Shown: in pieces, positions 16,588 through 25,562 of the stretch
Position numbering within the stretch: the stretch's first letter is position 1
Layout: every line of letters begins with the position of its first letter
Assembly: GCA_934183255.1 (NCBI GenBank)
Contig: CAKPSD010000001.1
Location: 558,001-622,000, forward strand
Origin: an uncultured Bacilli bacterium
Lineage (GTDB): Bacteria > Bacillota_I > Bacilli_A > RFN20 > DUOF01
Reading direction: 5' to 3'
DNA: 64,000 nt
The notes under the pieces: generated by a model
Told to the model about the DNA's origin: nothing
Seen by the model: the letters and a program-made list of their open reading frames with translations, nothing else
The model's database searches: none
Translations under genes and position numbers: made by a program

Positions 16588-16971
16588 TTATTTACTATAA
16601 TCATCATCTATTTCATCATAGTTTTTAGCTTTTACATGAACTCTATCTCCATTTTCTAATTGCTTTATAATTTTTTTATCTGTATACGCTATTATTCTTT
16701 CATTAATTTTAAATTCTGTTCTACTTTCATTTTTCTTTTTTCTAGTAAATAATCCTGTTGATTCATTGTTTTTTATTTTTTCTAATGATTTTCCTACATT
16801 AATGCCGCAAATAAAAATTACTATATATGAAATAAAGGGAAATACAAAATAACTAAAAGCAAAATTATTTACTTCTTTACTTACTAAGTAAACAGCAAAT
16901 ACTATTGCAAAGGAAAATATTATTTTTAAACTTATATCTAGCATTGCTCCTAATGAACTTCCCTTTTTCAT
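16588..16971 (-). CDS. small membrane protein, unknown
   Basis: 127 residues. Two hydrophobic segments (about 10-30 and 33-56) are followed by a charged cytoplasmic tail with two short beta-like stretches (FKINERIIAYTDKK and NGDRVHVKAKNYDE). I do not recognise a family. It ends 27 bases before rimO on the same strand, so co-transcription with rimO is possible. The ribosome binding site is weak (GGATGTG). Confidence 0.6.
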   Translation of the reverse strand: MKKGSSLGAMLDISLKIIFSFAIVFAVYLVSKEVNNFAFSYFVFPFISYIVIFICGINVGKSLEKIKNNESTGLFTRKKKNESRTEFKINERIIAYTDKKIIKQLENGDRVHVKAKNYDEIDDDYSK

Positions 16972-17112
16972 TTAAATCACATCCATGTTTTAATTATACT
17001 TTATCTTTTATTTTTAGACAATAAATTGTTAGCATGCTTATTTATATATTTTATATTTTTTTAATTGCTTTAAATATTAAATAAGTATAAAATTCTAATG
17101 GGAGGAATAAAG

Positions 17113-17700
17113 ATGAAAAAATTATTTAAAAATAAAACCGTTTGCATAGTACTTGGATTTGTCTTCTTATTGGCTGCATTACTATTTGCACCTATTTGGA
17201 ATTTCTGGGATTCTTGTCCTTGGAAAGACTGGGGAACTAAAATTATTAACTTATTAATAGCTGCTGGCATAATTTGCTATCTTTCTATGTTCTTATGGAA
17301 AAAGATAAAAGGCAGTGGAAAAAGAGTTATTAAAGTTCTTACTATTGTTGAATTTGCAATGTTAGCTTTAATTGCACTAGGCTGTATATTAAGTCAGTTC
17401 AAAGTATTTAACATTCAAGGAGCTTGTAAGATATTTGGATTTGCTTTATGGACTAGAGGTGTAGTTGAATTATTTAGAGCATATTACTATAGAGCAGATA
17501 GTAAAGAAGTTTATCCAGTTTGGTATTTAGCTCTATCAATTGTTTTAGTTACATTTGGTACATATTGCTTCGCTAAACCATTTATTCAAGATATTGTTTT
17601 ATTATGGATATTTGTAGTAGCTCTATTATGTTTAAGTATTTTATGTCTTGTTTATGGTTTTAATAAGCCTAGTAAAACTGCTAAAAAATCTTCAAAATAA
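17113..17700 (+). CDS. multi-pass membrane protein, unknown
   Basis: 195 residues from the ATG at 17113, which is preceded by SD GGGAGGA. An ATG five codons earlier (17098) would place the SD inside the gene and is rejected. Six hydrophobic segments are visible. A short Trp-rich extracytoplasmic loop (FWDSCPWKDWG) lies after the first. The pattern resembles HdeD-like or DUF308-type small membrane proteins only loosely. It is a single-gene unit ending in a shared terminator. Confidence 0.65.
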   Translation: MKKLFKNKTVCIVLGFVFLLAALLFAPIWNFWDSCPWKDWGTKIINLLIAAGIICYLSMFLWKKIKGSGKRVIKVLTIVEFAMLALIALGCILSQFKVFNIQGACKIFGFALWTRGVVELFRAYYYRADSKEVYPVWYLALSIVLVTFGTYCFAKPFIQDIVLLWIFVVALLCLSILCLVYGFNKPSKTAKKSSK

Positions 17701-17707
17701 TTAAAGG

Positions 17708-17737
17708 AAAGTTCACTTCAAAGTGAACTTTTTTATT
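17708..17737. terminator. bidirectional terminator
   Basis: Perfect stem AAAGTTCACTT / AAGTGAACTTT with a two-base loop core, T runs on the plus side and A/T-rich on the other. It separates the convergent membrane-protein gene and HAD phosphatase gene. Confidence 0.8.
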
Positions 17738-18533
17738 ATATTAAATTTATACTTTTTAAAGCATAGTAAATTCCATCATTATCGTTATTATTTGTGTGAT
17801 TTACTATTCTTTTTTTTAATTTTTTAGGCGCATTATCCATTAAAAAGCCTTTACCAACTGTCTCTAACATTTCTAAATCGTTATAGTTATCTCCAAAAGC
17901 TATAGAGTTATTTAAAGGGATATTTAAATAAGAGCATAAGAACTTTATTGCATTAGCCTTATTTATTCCTTTTTGCATAATTTCAATTAAACAATCGGAT
18001 GATTTTGCAATGGCATAGTCCTTAAATTTTTCTTTTAATAATTTTTCTATTTTAATTGTTTCACTAGGATTGCAAATGCATAGTACTTTATTAACTTCAT
18101 TTTTAGTAACACTATTAACGTTTCCATTAATTGCTTGAGCCTCTACTATATTCTCTTCATTTATTATTCTATGATCATTTTTATCTTTTACTATCCATTC
18201 ATCAAAAGAATATAGACACCATGATAAATCTAATTTATTTTCTTCTATAAAATTTATAATATTTGTTGTTTCTTTTTTAGAGAATCCCTTATGATAAAGA
18301 ACATTCTTTTTATCATCTAGTATTAATCCACCACTATAAGAAACTATATAGCAATTAAAATTATATTTATTTAATATAGGATAAATGCCCGATGGACTTC
18401 TAGCGGAAACTATAACAAACGGATAATTTTTTTCATATATTATATTTTTAATAGCTTCTTCTGTAAGTTTAGTTATTTTATGATTACAATTCAATAAAGT
18501 TCCATCTACATCACTAAATATAATTTTTCTCAT
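17736..18533 (-). CDS. Cof-type HAD-IIB phosphatase
   Basis: 265 residues of the haloacid dehalogenase superfamily. Motif I DVDGT (8-12, nucleophile Asp8) is followed by the motif II-like VSARS, a type IIB cap in the middle, a lysine (motif III) near 195 and motif IV GDNYNDLEML (about 216-225). Cof-type enzymes dephosphorylate sugar phosphates, flavin mononucleotide or pyridoxal phosphate; the substrate cannot be read from the sequence. SD AAGGAGAG precedes the ATG. It is a single-gene unit. Confidence 0.92.
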   Translation of the reverse strand: MRKIIFSDVDGTLLNCNHKITKLTEEAIKNIIYEKNYPFVIVSARSPSGIYPILNKYNFNCYIVSYSGGLILDDKKNVLYHKGFSKKETTNIINFIEENKLDLSWCLYSFDEWIVKDKNDHRIINEENIVEAQAINGNVNSVTKNEVNKVLCICNPSETIKIEKLLKEKFKDYAIAKSSDCLIEIMQKGINKANAIKFLCSYLNIPLNNSIAFGDNYNDLEMLETVGKGFLMDNAPKKLKKRIVNHTNNNDNDGIYYALKSINLI

Positions 18534-18596
18534 GAATGTGTCTCTCCTTAGTTATACATATAGTATATCAAAGATTTCATTTGTTATATATTTTTG

Positions 18597-18624
18597 TAAT
18601 AAAAAAACCTAGTCACCTAGGTTT
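18597..18624 (-). terminator. terminator of the nine-tRNA array
   Basis: AAACCTAG-TCAC-CTAGGTTT with eight T following on the minus strand, directly after tRNA-Phe. Confidence 0.85.
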
Positions 18625-18635
18625 AAAACTCAAGA

Positions 18636-18711
<76 letters not shown>

Positions 18712-18714
18712 AAA

Positions 18715-18791
18715 TGGCGGTCCTGACGGGGATCGAACCCGCGATCTTCTCCGTGACAGGGAGACATGTTAAACCACTACACCACAGAACC
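18715..18791 (-). tRNA. tRNA-Asp (GUC)
   Basis: Acceptor GGTTCTG/CAGGACC, anticodon stem TCTCC/GGAGA with loop CTGTCAC (GTC), discriminator G as expected for Asp, encoded CCA. Confidence 0.95.
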
Positions 18792-18868
<77 letters not shown>

Positions 18869-18888
18869 ATATATAAATGTAAACAAGC

Positions 18889-18979
18889 TGGCGGAGAAAC
18901 AGGGATTCGAACCCTGGCGGGCCTCTCAGCCCCTACCGGTTTTCAAGACCGGACCCTTCAACCACTTGGGTATTTCTCC
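18889..18979 (-). tRNA. tRNA-Ser (UGA)
   Basis: Class II tRNA of 91 bases with long variable arm, acceptor GGAGAAA/TTTCTCC, anticodon loop CTTGAAA (TGA), discriminator G, encoded CCA. Confidence 0.95.
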
Positions 18980-18994
18980 ATATTAATTTTTAAG

Positions 18995-19071
18995 TGGTGG
19001 ACCCTGTAGGACTCGAACCTACGACCAACCGGTTATGAGCCGGTAGCTCTAACCAACTGAGCTAAGGGTCC
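18995..19071 (-). tRNA. tRNA-Ile2 (CAU, predicted lysidine)
   Basis: Acceptor GGACCCT/AGGGTCC, anticodon loop CTCATAA (CAT). The body GGACC..TTAGCTCAGTTGGTTAGAGC resembles Bacilli/Mollicutes tRNA-Ile(k2CAU), and a separate elongator tRNA-Met is present next to it. So isoleucine (AUA codons after TilS modification) is preferred over methionine. Confidence 0.75.
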
Positions 19072-19078
19072 GATACAA

Positions 19079-19155
19079 TGGTAGCGGAAATAGGACTTGA
19101 ACCTACGACCTGTCGGGTATGAACCGAATGCTCTAGCCAACTGAGCTATTCCGCC
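19079..19155 (-). tRNA. elongator tRNA-Met (CAU)
   Basis: Acceptor GGCGGAA/TTCCGCT with G1-U72, anticodon loop TTCATAC and a T arm around TTCAAGT. This matches Firmicutes elongator Met. CCA encoded. Confidence 0.88.
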
Positions 19156-19166
19156 ATAAAATAAAA

Positions 19167-19242
19167 TGGTGGAGCCAAGGGGGATCGAACCCCTGACCCC
19201 CTGCGTGCAAGGCAGGTGCTCTCCCAGCTGAGCTATGACCCC
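19167..19242 (-). tRNA. tRNA-Ala (UGC)
   Basis: Acceptor GGGGTCA/TGGCTCC with the G3-U70 identity pair of alanine tRNAs, anticodon loop CTTGCAC (TGC), encoded CCA. Confidence 0.96.
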
Positions 19243-19249
19243 ACTAACA

Positions 19250-19326
19250 TGGTCGGAATGACAGGATTTGAACCTGCAACCCTCTGGTCCCAAACCAGAT
19301 GCACTACCAAGTTGTGCTACATTCCG
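19250..19326 (-). tRNA. tRNA-Pro (UGG)
   Basis: Acceptor CGGAATG/CATTCCG, anticodon stem TCTGG/CCAGA with loop TTTGGGA (TGG), encoded CCA. Confidence 0.95.
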
Positions 19327-19404
19327 ATTACAAATGCTTAAATATAATAACAAAACACAACTAATATTTCAATACTTTTTTAAATTTTTTTAAAGTTATT
19401 GAAA

Positions 19405-19479
19405 TGGAGGTTCCTGTCGGACTCGAACCGGCGATCATTGAGTTGCAGTCAATTGCCTTACCAACTTGGCTAAGGAACC
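19405..19479 (-). tRNA. tRNA-Cys (GCA)
   Basis: Acceptor GGTTCCT/AGGAACC, anticodon loop CTGCAAC (GCA), discriminator U typical of Cys tRNAs, encoded CCA. First gene of the array, 78 bases ahead of tRNA-Pro. Confidence 0.95.
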
Positions 19480-19490
19480 AGTGCTTTTTT

Positions 19491-19519
19491 ATTATAACAT
19501 TGATTTTAGGAGTTAGCAA
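19491..19519 (-). promoter_or_regulatory. promoter of the nine-tRNA array
   Basis: Minus-strand TTGCTA (19519-19514) and perfect TATAAT (19496-19491), 17-base spacer, about 12 bases upstream of tRNA-Cys. It lies just past the stop codon of the LCP gene. Confidence 0.7.
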
Positions 19520-19521
19520 CA

Positions 19522-20340
19522 TTAGATATAATATTTTTTTATCTTTTCTAAATAGTTCAAATCTAATTTATAATAATAGTATTTATTAATATAATCTTCT
19601 CCCTTTAAAGTATATTCATATAAATTTATTTGTTTCACATTTATTATTTTTTTTATATTAAAATCCGTTAATTTTAGATCTGTTTGAACATTTTCTTTAG
19701 CGTAATTGTAAAATTTTATTTTATCTATTACTCCTAAGCTCAGATACTTATTGATTAATATTTTTAAAACTTGCCTTTGATTCTTTACACGATCAAAATC
19801 GCCATTAGGCAATGATTTTCTATTTCTCATGTATGCAAGAGCCTGCCTACCATCTATCAATATTTTTTTACCTTTTTCAAAGCAATACTTGTTTGTATAT
19901 TTTTCATCTGATTGGCAAAAAGTATAATTAGGAGTTAGCTCTATTAATCCAAAATAATCTATCAACTTAACAACATCATTAAAGCTTAGCATTACATTAT
20001 TAGGTTTGCTTATTCCAAATAAATTTGATACTGTATCATTCAAACACTTTTCTTTTCCATATGCATAAGCATGATTAATCTTATCATATCTATTGTTTTT
20101 ACAACTTATCTTTACATAACTATCTCTAGGAATAGAAGTTGCTGTTATTTCACTATTATTAAAATTATAGTTAACAAGAATGATTGAATCGCTTCTTTCT
20201 ACTTCATCTATATTTTCTCTTCCGTCTACCCCATAAATAAGAATATTAAGTTTTTCATTATTGAAAGCTTTAACAAATACTGTTCCCATTACAAAAGTAA
20301 TGGTTAATATAATGGATGCTATTATAAATAGTTTTTTCAT
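19522..20340 (-). CDS. LCP-family (LytR-CpsA-Psr) cell-wall ligase
   Basis: A 272-residue protein with one N-terminal membrane helix (about 4-24) and an extracytoplasmic LCP domain. NILIYGVDGR, the ERSDSIILVNYN strand, SIPRDSYV, the KINHAYAYGK stretch, LIDGRQALAYMRNR and FDRVKNQRQVL all fit the family. These include the conserved Arg and Asp that bind the polyprenyl pyrophosphate. LCP enzymes transfer glycopolymers (teichoic acids, capsule) from lipid carriers onto peptidoglycan. The ATG at 20340 is preferred because SD GAGGAG lies between it and an upstream ATG (20358). The C-terminal part is compact compared with LytR of about 300 residues. Confidence 0.9.
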   Translation of the reverse strand: MKKLFIIASIILTITFVMGTVFVKAFNNEKLNILIYGVDGRENIDEVERSDSIILVNYNFNNSEITATSIPRDSYVKISCKNNRYDKINHAYAYGKEKCLNDTVSNLFGISKPNNVMLSFNDVVKLIDYFGLIELTPNYTFCQSDEKYTNKYCFEKGKKILIDGRQALAYMRNRKSLPNGDFDRVKNQRQVLKILINKYLSLGVIDKIKFYNYAKENVQTDLKLTDFNIKKIINVKQINLYEYTLKGEDYINKYYYYKLDLNYLEKIKKYYI

Positions 20341-20445
20341 TTTTCTTAATCTCCTCATTAAAATTTACTTACTTATCAAAATTATTATATCCATTTTATT
20401 ATTTTAAATTTGTCTTAATATTAAAAAAGAATTAACTAAAAGTTC

Positions 20446-20474
20446 TTTACAATATATAATCTTAATAATATAAT
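20446..20474 (+). promoter_or_regulatory. promoter of the RNase J gene
   Basis: TTTACA and TATAAT separated by exactly 17 bases (5/6 and 6/6 matches). It leaves a 5' untranslated region of about 58 bases. Confidence 0.7.
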
Positions 20475-20538
20475 AGTAAAAGCAAAAAACAAAAATGTTT
20501 TATTTTATTGGATAATATAAAAAGATAGGAGAGAAAAA

Positions 20539-22320
20539 ATGAAAGATTTGGTTAATAATTCAACCAAAACCTTGGTTTTTGCGCTTGGCGGACTAGGTGA
20601 AGTTGGTAAAAATATGTATTGTATTCAACATGGAGACTCTATTGTTATAATAGATTCTGGTGTTATGTTTGGTGATGAATATCTACCTGGTGTAGATTAT
20701 ATTCTACCTGATTATTCTTATTTAGTTGAAAATAGTGAAAAAGTTAAAGCTTTAGTTATTACACATGGTCACGAAGATCATATTGGAGGAATCCCATTCT
20801 TATTAAAGAGTATTAATGTTCCTTGTATATATGCTCCTAAACTTGCTGCAGCTTTCATTAGAAATAAACTTGAAGAAAATAAAATTGATAGAAAAAGTAA
20901 AATAATAGAAATTGATGATAATAGTAACTTTAAAGTTGATTGCTTCTTATTCTCTTTCTTTAATACTACTCACTCTATTCCTGATAGTCTTGGTATCATT
21001 GTTGATACACCTAATGGTAAAATTGTTGAAATGGGAGATTTTAAAGTAGATCTTACCCCAGTTGGAAAAGATATGGATTTACTAAAAATAGCAAAACTTG
21101 GTGAAGAAAATGTTACTTTATTAATGAGCGATTCTACAAACATTGAAGTTCCTGGTATTACTCTAAGTGAAAAAGCTGTTATTTCATCAATTCATGATGT
21201 ATTTAGAAACTCTACAAGTAGAATAATAGTTGCTACTTTCTCATCAAATGTTCATAGAATTCAACAAATAGTTGAAGCTGCTGTTTTATTTAAAAGAAAA
21301 ATTCTTGTTTTGGGTAGATCTATGGAAAAGAATATTTTACTTAGTAGACAGCTTGGATATATAAAATGTGCTGACAACAACTTTATATCTCCTGAAATAG
21401 CTAACACATTAAGACCTGATGAAGTTTTAATTTTCTGCACTGGTACACAAGGAGAATCAATGGCAGCTTTATCTCGTATTGCAAGTGGCCAACATAAGCA
21501 TATTAAGTTAATGCCTGGTGATACTGTTATTTTCTCATCTAGTGCTATTCCTGGAAATACTGCTAATATTAATAAAGTTGTTAATAATTTAAGTCGTGCT
21601 GGAGTTACTGTTTTAACAAATTCTGTATTATCGAATTTACACGCTTCAGGTCATGCTGCTAGAGAAGAATTAAAACTAATTTTAAAGTTAGTTAAACCTC
21701 AATACTTTATGCCTGTTCATGGTGAATATAGAATGCTTAAACTTCATGCCGAATTAGCGCAAGAAATCGGAATGAAAAAAGAGAATACATTTGTTCTTGC
21801 TAATGGTGATGTACTTTGTCTTGATAAAGGTAAGGTTACACTTGCTAATTATAGATTCCAAGCTGATGATATTTATGTTGATGGTCATGATACAAATGGT
21901 TTGTCTACTGCTGTTATTAAAGATAGAAAGTTGTTATCTACAGATGGATTAGTTGCTATTCTTATTAGTATTGATTCTAAGAATAACACTTTATTAACTA
22001 AACCTTCTGTTTTATCTAGAGGATTTATATATATTAAAGAAAATGGCCAATTAATAACAGAAATAGAAAACTTAGTTAATGAATCATTAGATAATTTATT
22101 TAAAAAAGAAAGAACAACTTTCTTAGAAATTAAAAACACAATAAAAAGCACAGTTTCAACATTCTTATTCCATAAGACTAGAAGAAACCCTATGATAATT
22201 CCTGTTATTATGAATAAAGTAGATAATAATGATTCTAACAATTATAATTTTGTAAAAAAAGAGACTAAAAATTCAAAAAGAATTAATAACAAAATAGAAC
22301 AAGGAACTACTGCTGAATAG
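20539..22320 (+). CDS. rnj: ribonuclease J
   Basis: A 593-residue metallo-beta-lactamase/beta-CASP RNase combining endonuclease and 5'-3' exonuclease activity in mRNA decay and rRNA maturation. The zinc motif HGHEDH is at 76-81. GDFKVD, SDSTN (motif 3-like), the beta-CASP TFSSNVHR stretch, GTQGE and the motif C region with SGHA..EEL and PVHGEYRM are visible. The C-terminal dimerisation domain is present, plus a Lys/Asn-rich tail of about 35 residues. SD ATAGGAGAG precedes the ATG. It is a single-gene unit with promoter and terminator. Confidence 0.96.
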   Translation: MKDLVNNSTKTLVFALGGLGEVGKNMYCIQHGDSIVIIDSGVMFGDEYLPGVDYILPDYSYLVENSEKVKALVITHGHEDHIGGIPFLLKSINVPCIYAPKLAAAFIRNKLEENKIDRKSKIIEIDDNSNFKVDCFLFSFFNTTHSIPDSLGIIVDTPNGKIVEMGDFKVDLTPVGKDMDLLKIAKLGEENVTLLMSDSTNIEVPGITLSEKAVISSIHDVFRNSTSRIIVATFSSNVHRIQQIVEAAVLFKRKILVLGRSMEKNILLSRQLGYIKCADNNFISPEIANTLRPDEVLIFCTGTQGESMAALSRIASGQHKHIKLMPGDTVIFSSSAIPGNTANINKVVNNLSRAGVTVLTNSVLSNLHASGHAAREELKLILKLVKPQYFMPVHGEYRMLKLHAELAQEIGMKKENTFVLANGDVLCLDKGKVTLANYRFQADDIYVDGHDTNGLSTAVIKDRKLLSTDGLVAILISIDSKNNTLLTKPSVLSRGFIYIKENGQLITEIENLVNESLDNLFKKERTTFLEIKNTIKSTVSTFLFHKTRRNPMIIPVIMNKVDNNDSNNYNFVKKETKNSKRINNKIEQGTTAE

Positions 22321-22324
22321 CTAT

Positions 22325-22363
22325 AAAAAAGGAGAAAAGATAAATAATTCTTTCTCCTTTTTT
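22325..22363. terminator. bidirectional terminator
   Basis: AAAAAAGGAGAAA and TTTCTCCTTTTTT form a long stem around about 11 bases, with T on both outer sides. It separates the convergent RNase J and pullulanase-like genes. Confidence 0.8.
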
Positions 22364-22364
22364 A

Positions 22365-24506
22365 TTATTCTTGGTTATTTGATTCTTCATTTGAATCATT
22401 TTGTTTGTCATCATTTTCTGATTTGTATTTTCTAATAAATGGTCTATATTTTTTCTTTATTTTATTTATGTCATATCCCTTTTTCTCAACTAATTTTCTA
22501 TTTAATGTTATATTAATAAAATACAATCCACCAATCATTCCCAAAACAATTACCAATGTTATCCATCCATTAAGTTTAGGTTGCTTTATTTTCTTTTCTG
22601 TATAAAAAGAATTACCTTTTAAATGAATAACGTCTCCATCTCTATTGGAATTATTATAATTATACACTCCTTGTGTACCTTTTTCGTATTTTTCATCTAT
22701 GTCATAATCATTATTTGAAAAATTAAATAATACAGTAACTTTTTCAACATATTTTGTATAAGCATTAGGATATTTTCTAACATACCCAATTAGCCCTACT
22801 TTGTCTTCTTCTGTATAAAAGTTAACATTTTTTGCACTAGTAGCTGAGTCTGTTTGAGCTAATAAATTATCCCCTCTTTTAAAGTTTATATAAGACTTTA
22901 ACGTATTAATAATATTTTGATTAGTTTTTGCATAGCTCCAATCTATAATTTTTTTATCTTCTTCTGTATAAAAGCAAAAAGAATTAGAGCTACCACTACA
23001 TACTGATGAACTTTGAGCTGTAGAATCTAAATATGAAGATAAAAATTCCTCTCCAGAATAAATATAAGGAGTACCTCCGCTCATCATTAAAACACTAAAT
23101 GATAAAATTAGTTTTTCTTGAATTATTGCGTTACTAGTGAAATTTTTAATAAATAATTTATCATATACTGATAAGCCATTTCTATTTCCTAAATAATTAA
23201 TTATTTGATATGAATCATTATTTTTCCAATAATTTTTATAGTTTACTCCTAAAACCTTACTATAATCCATTTCACCATTATCAACTGTACTTAATAAAGT
23301 GAACTTTAATGTCTCAATTATATTATCACTAAAATTACCATCTAATATCCCTGTATTATTGTTATCAAACAAATTTCCAAATAGTGCATATGTTAAACTA
23401 CCATTAAGCATATTGATATTATTTAATTTATCAAGATTATTTTGTCCTGCTGTATTATCGTTTATAGTATTATATTTTCCTTCTCCATATATATAAATAT
23501 TATCATTTATTTTTGTTAATTCTTCACTAATTTTATTTGCAAACTCAACACTATAATCAGCCATATTTTCTATCATAATGCCTGATAACATATATTCTTT
23601 TGTATAATATTTTAATAGACCAATAATATAGTTTTGAGTCATTTGTTTATTTATATCAAGATTGCCATCTTCTGTCAAATAACTACTTGAATCTATTTTT
23701 GAAATATTATTAGTGAATAATCCATTTAAATCTTTATAATCAAAAGTTAATACAATACCTATTCCCTTTGTAGAATACTTATCAGAAACATTCTTTAACT
23801 CTAAGTTCCCAGAATATGCATATTCTCCTTTTACTATTCTTTTATTAATCGCAAATGGAAGCATATTATCATAAAGATCAGATAATTCTATATAAGTTAT
23901 ACCTAAACTACTAACATAATCATATCCAGTAGAAGCATCACTATACTTTGTATTTTCTTCAATAAGTCCTAAAAGTTTTCCACTATTTTCATTAGTTCCA
24001 CCCCAAGTTTCATGACTAGTAAAATTTTCAACGTTTATTCCATATATCATTCTATATTTTTTTGCTATTTTCAAATATTGCTTTACACTTGTTTCATCAC
24101 TATTTACTATAGTAATTGAATTTTCATCATAAATTAGATTTCTAGTTAAAGTATTATTTATAAATTTTCCATATGGATCAATTACATTATTATATTCATT
24201 ACCATTTTTTAATTTTACATAATAAGAATACTCTTTTCCTAATAAGTTTCCAGAAATATATCCCATCCAAATATTTGAATTATCATTTTTTTTAATTAAT
24301 GTTACTTCTCCATCACTTAAATCATCTACGATAACTTTTACTTCTTCTGCTTCTGTAGAATAAAACTTAAATATTGTTTGTGACGATGTATAAATATATC
24401 CTAATTCATCAGATACAAAAGAATCTTCTGCTTTTACTACATTTGAATTAGCAAAAAAAGCTACTATTAATAAAACAAAAATATAAATATAATTTTTTAA
24501 TTTCAT
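22365..24506 (-). CDS. surface-anchored pullulanase-like GH13 protein, probably catalytically inactive
   Basis: 713 residues from the ATG at 24506 (SD TAGGAG; a longer frame to 24557 has none). A signal peptide (about 3-26) is followed by a CBM48-like domain (about 30-110, FKFYSTEAEEVKVIVDD and VIDPYGKF) and a GH13 barrel. The barrel follows type I pullulanases (MIYGINVENFTSHETWGG, STGYDYVSSLGITYIELSDLYD, SGGTPYIYSGEEF). Then come a C-terminal domain, one membrane helix (about 635-655) and a charged tail. The conserved GFRFDLMG reads GIMIENMA (309-316), so the nucleophile Asp is lost. The HD of region IV reads NR (441-442), and region I is also altered. GEG (341-343) keeps the general acid. 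A glycan-binding role is inferred. Confidence 0.8.
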   Translation of the reverse strand: MKLKNYIYIFVLLIVAFFANSNVVKAEDSFVSDELGYIYTSSQTIFKFYSTEAEEVKVIVDDLSDGEVTLIKKNDNSNIWMGYISGNLLGKEYSYYVKLKNGNEYNNVIDPYGKFINNTLTRNLIYDENSITIVNSDETSVKQYLKIAKKYRMIYGINVENFTSHETWGGTNENSGKLLGLIEENTKYSDASTGYDYVSSLGITYIELSDLYDNMLPFAINKRIVKGEYAYSGNLELKNVSDKYSTKGIGIVLTFDYKDLNGLFTNNISKIDSSSYLTEDGNLDINKQMTQNYIIGLLKYYTKEYMLSGIMIENMADYSVEFANKISEELTKINDNIYIYGEGKYNTINDNTAGQNNLDKLNNINMLNGSLTYALFGNLFDNNNTGILDGNFSDNIIETLKFTLLSTVDNGEMDYSKVLGVNYKNYWKNNDSYQIINYLGNRNGLSVYDKLFIKNFTSNAIIQEKLILSFSVLMMSGGTPYIYSGEEFLSSYLDSTAQSSSVCSGSSNSFCFYTEEDKKIIDWSYAKTNQNIINTLKSYINFKRGDNLLAQTDSATSAKNVNFYTEEDKVGLIGYVRKYPNAYTKYVEKVTVLFNFSNNDYDIDEKYEKGTQGVYNYNNSNRDGDVIHLKGNSFYTEKKIKQPKLNGWITLVIVLGMIGGLYFINITLNRKLVEKKGYDINKIKKKYRPFIRKYKSENDDKQNDSNEESNNQE

Positions 24507-24550
24507 TATAAAATCAACTCCTATTAAAATTTTATCAAAATGAGGCTTTA

Positions 24551-24571
24551 TAAACAATAAAATATTGTTTA
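24551..24571. promoter_or_regulatory. palindromic candidate operator between divergent genes
   Basis: TAAACAATA-AAA-TATTGTTTA is a perfect 9-bp inverted repeat. On the minus strand its TTGTTT can serve as the -35 element with TAAAAT 17 bases further for the pullulanase-like gene. So a protein bound there would control that gene and perhaps the divergent DUF1189-like gene. It could also be only an AT-rich hairpin. Confidence 0.4.
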
Positions 24572-24617
24572 TTTACCTTAAATATATTAAAATTTTATTA
24601 TGAAAGAAGTGTGTTAA

Positions 24618-25562
24618 ATGGATAAGCAAAAATTTAAAAGTAATATAAAAACATTAGCTAAATCAACTTATAGCAACAAAGCATTATTTGAAAGAAGAAA
24701 GAACTCATTTATTGTTCCAATTATTATCTTTCTATTAGTAATTTTTATGCTATGTGTCCCTTCATATATTTTAGCTAGAAAGGTGAAAAGTTCTAATATT
24801 ATAAAAAACTTTCCAGAAATATATGCTCCTATGGAATCATTATTAACAAGAAATTTAGATTGTCATGTTAGCAATAAACTTTTAGTTTGTGATGAAAATG
24901 CAGAAAAAGTAAATATATTAGTAGGTGATTCAATAAAATATACAGTTATAGCAAATAATCCTACTATTTCTATAGATACTAATGTTGTATACGAAAATCC
25001 AAAAGATACTGACAATATAATATTATTACTAAGCAAATATATAAAAATTAGATATAGCCAGCGTGATTATGTAAATGGAAAAGTTAACACTTATGAAATT
25101 ATAGGTGATTATAGTGATTTTGAGGGATATGATTTTAAAGATATATCTCAAAAGATTGCAAACAATCCAAGTATATTAAACTCTGAAATAGAAAGTTTTG
25201 TTCATACAACATATCTTTCTACATTAGATACAAAACTATTAGTAAATATATCTAGCCTACTAGTTTCATTCATTATGTTAATTCTAGTTACTTCACTTAT
25301 CTTAAAAGGTCCATATTTATTTAGACGTAAAAAGGGATTTAAATTCAGTGAATGTTTAAAAATTTCTTTAACATCTTCCCTACCTGCTCTATTACTAGGA
25401 ATTATAGTTTACTTTTTAACTGGTATGGATTTTGCTAATGCTTTTGGAATAATATTTATGGTAAGAATTGTGTTTATATACTTTAAGTATATATTCTCAA
25501 CAAAAAATAATATATATAAATCTTTATATGCAGAAACAAAAGAAGAGAGGTTTAATGTCTAA
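24618..25562 (+). CDS. DUF1189-like membrane protein
   Basis: 314 residues. One membrane helix (about 31-53), a long extracytoplasmic region (about 55-210) with two cysteines (Cys77, Cys86), then three membrane helices (about 213-236, 252-275, 278-297). This is the layout of the DUF1189/YvdJ family. In Bacillus subtilis yvdJ sits in the maltodextrin gene cluster; here the gene is divergent from the pullulanase-like protein, which supports a link with alpha-glucans, though no function is known. SD GAAAGAAGTG precedes the ATG. The stop overlaps the start of maf by one base. Confidence 0.55.
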   Translation: MDKQKFKSNIKTLAKSTYSNKALFERRKNSFIVPIIIFLLVIFMLCVPSYILARKVKSSNIIKNFPEIYAPMESLLTRNLDCHVSNKLLVCDENAEKVNILVGDSIKYTVIANNPTISIDTNVVYENPKDTDNIILLLSKYIKIRYSQRDYVNGKVNTYEIIGDYSDFEGYDFKDISQKIANNPSILNSEIESFVHTTYLSTLDTKLLVNISSLLVSFIMLILVTSLILKGPYLFRRKKGFKFSECLKISLTSSLPALLLGIIVYFLTGMDFANAFGIIFMVRIVFIYFKYIFSTKNNIYKSLYAETKEERFNV

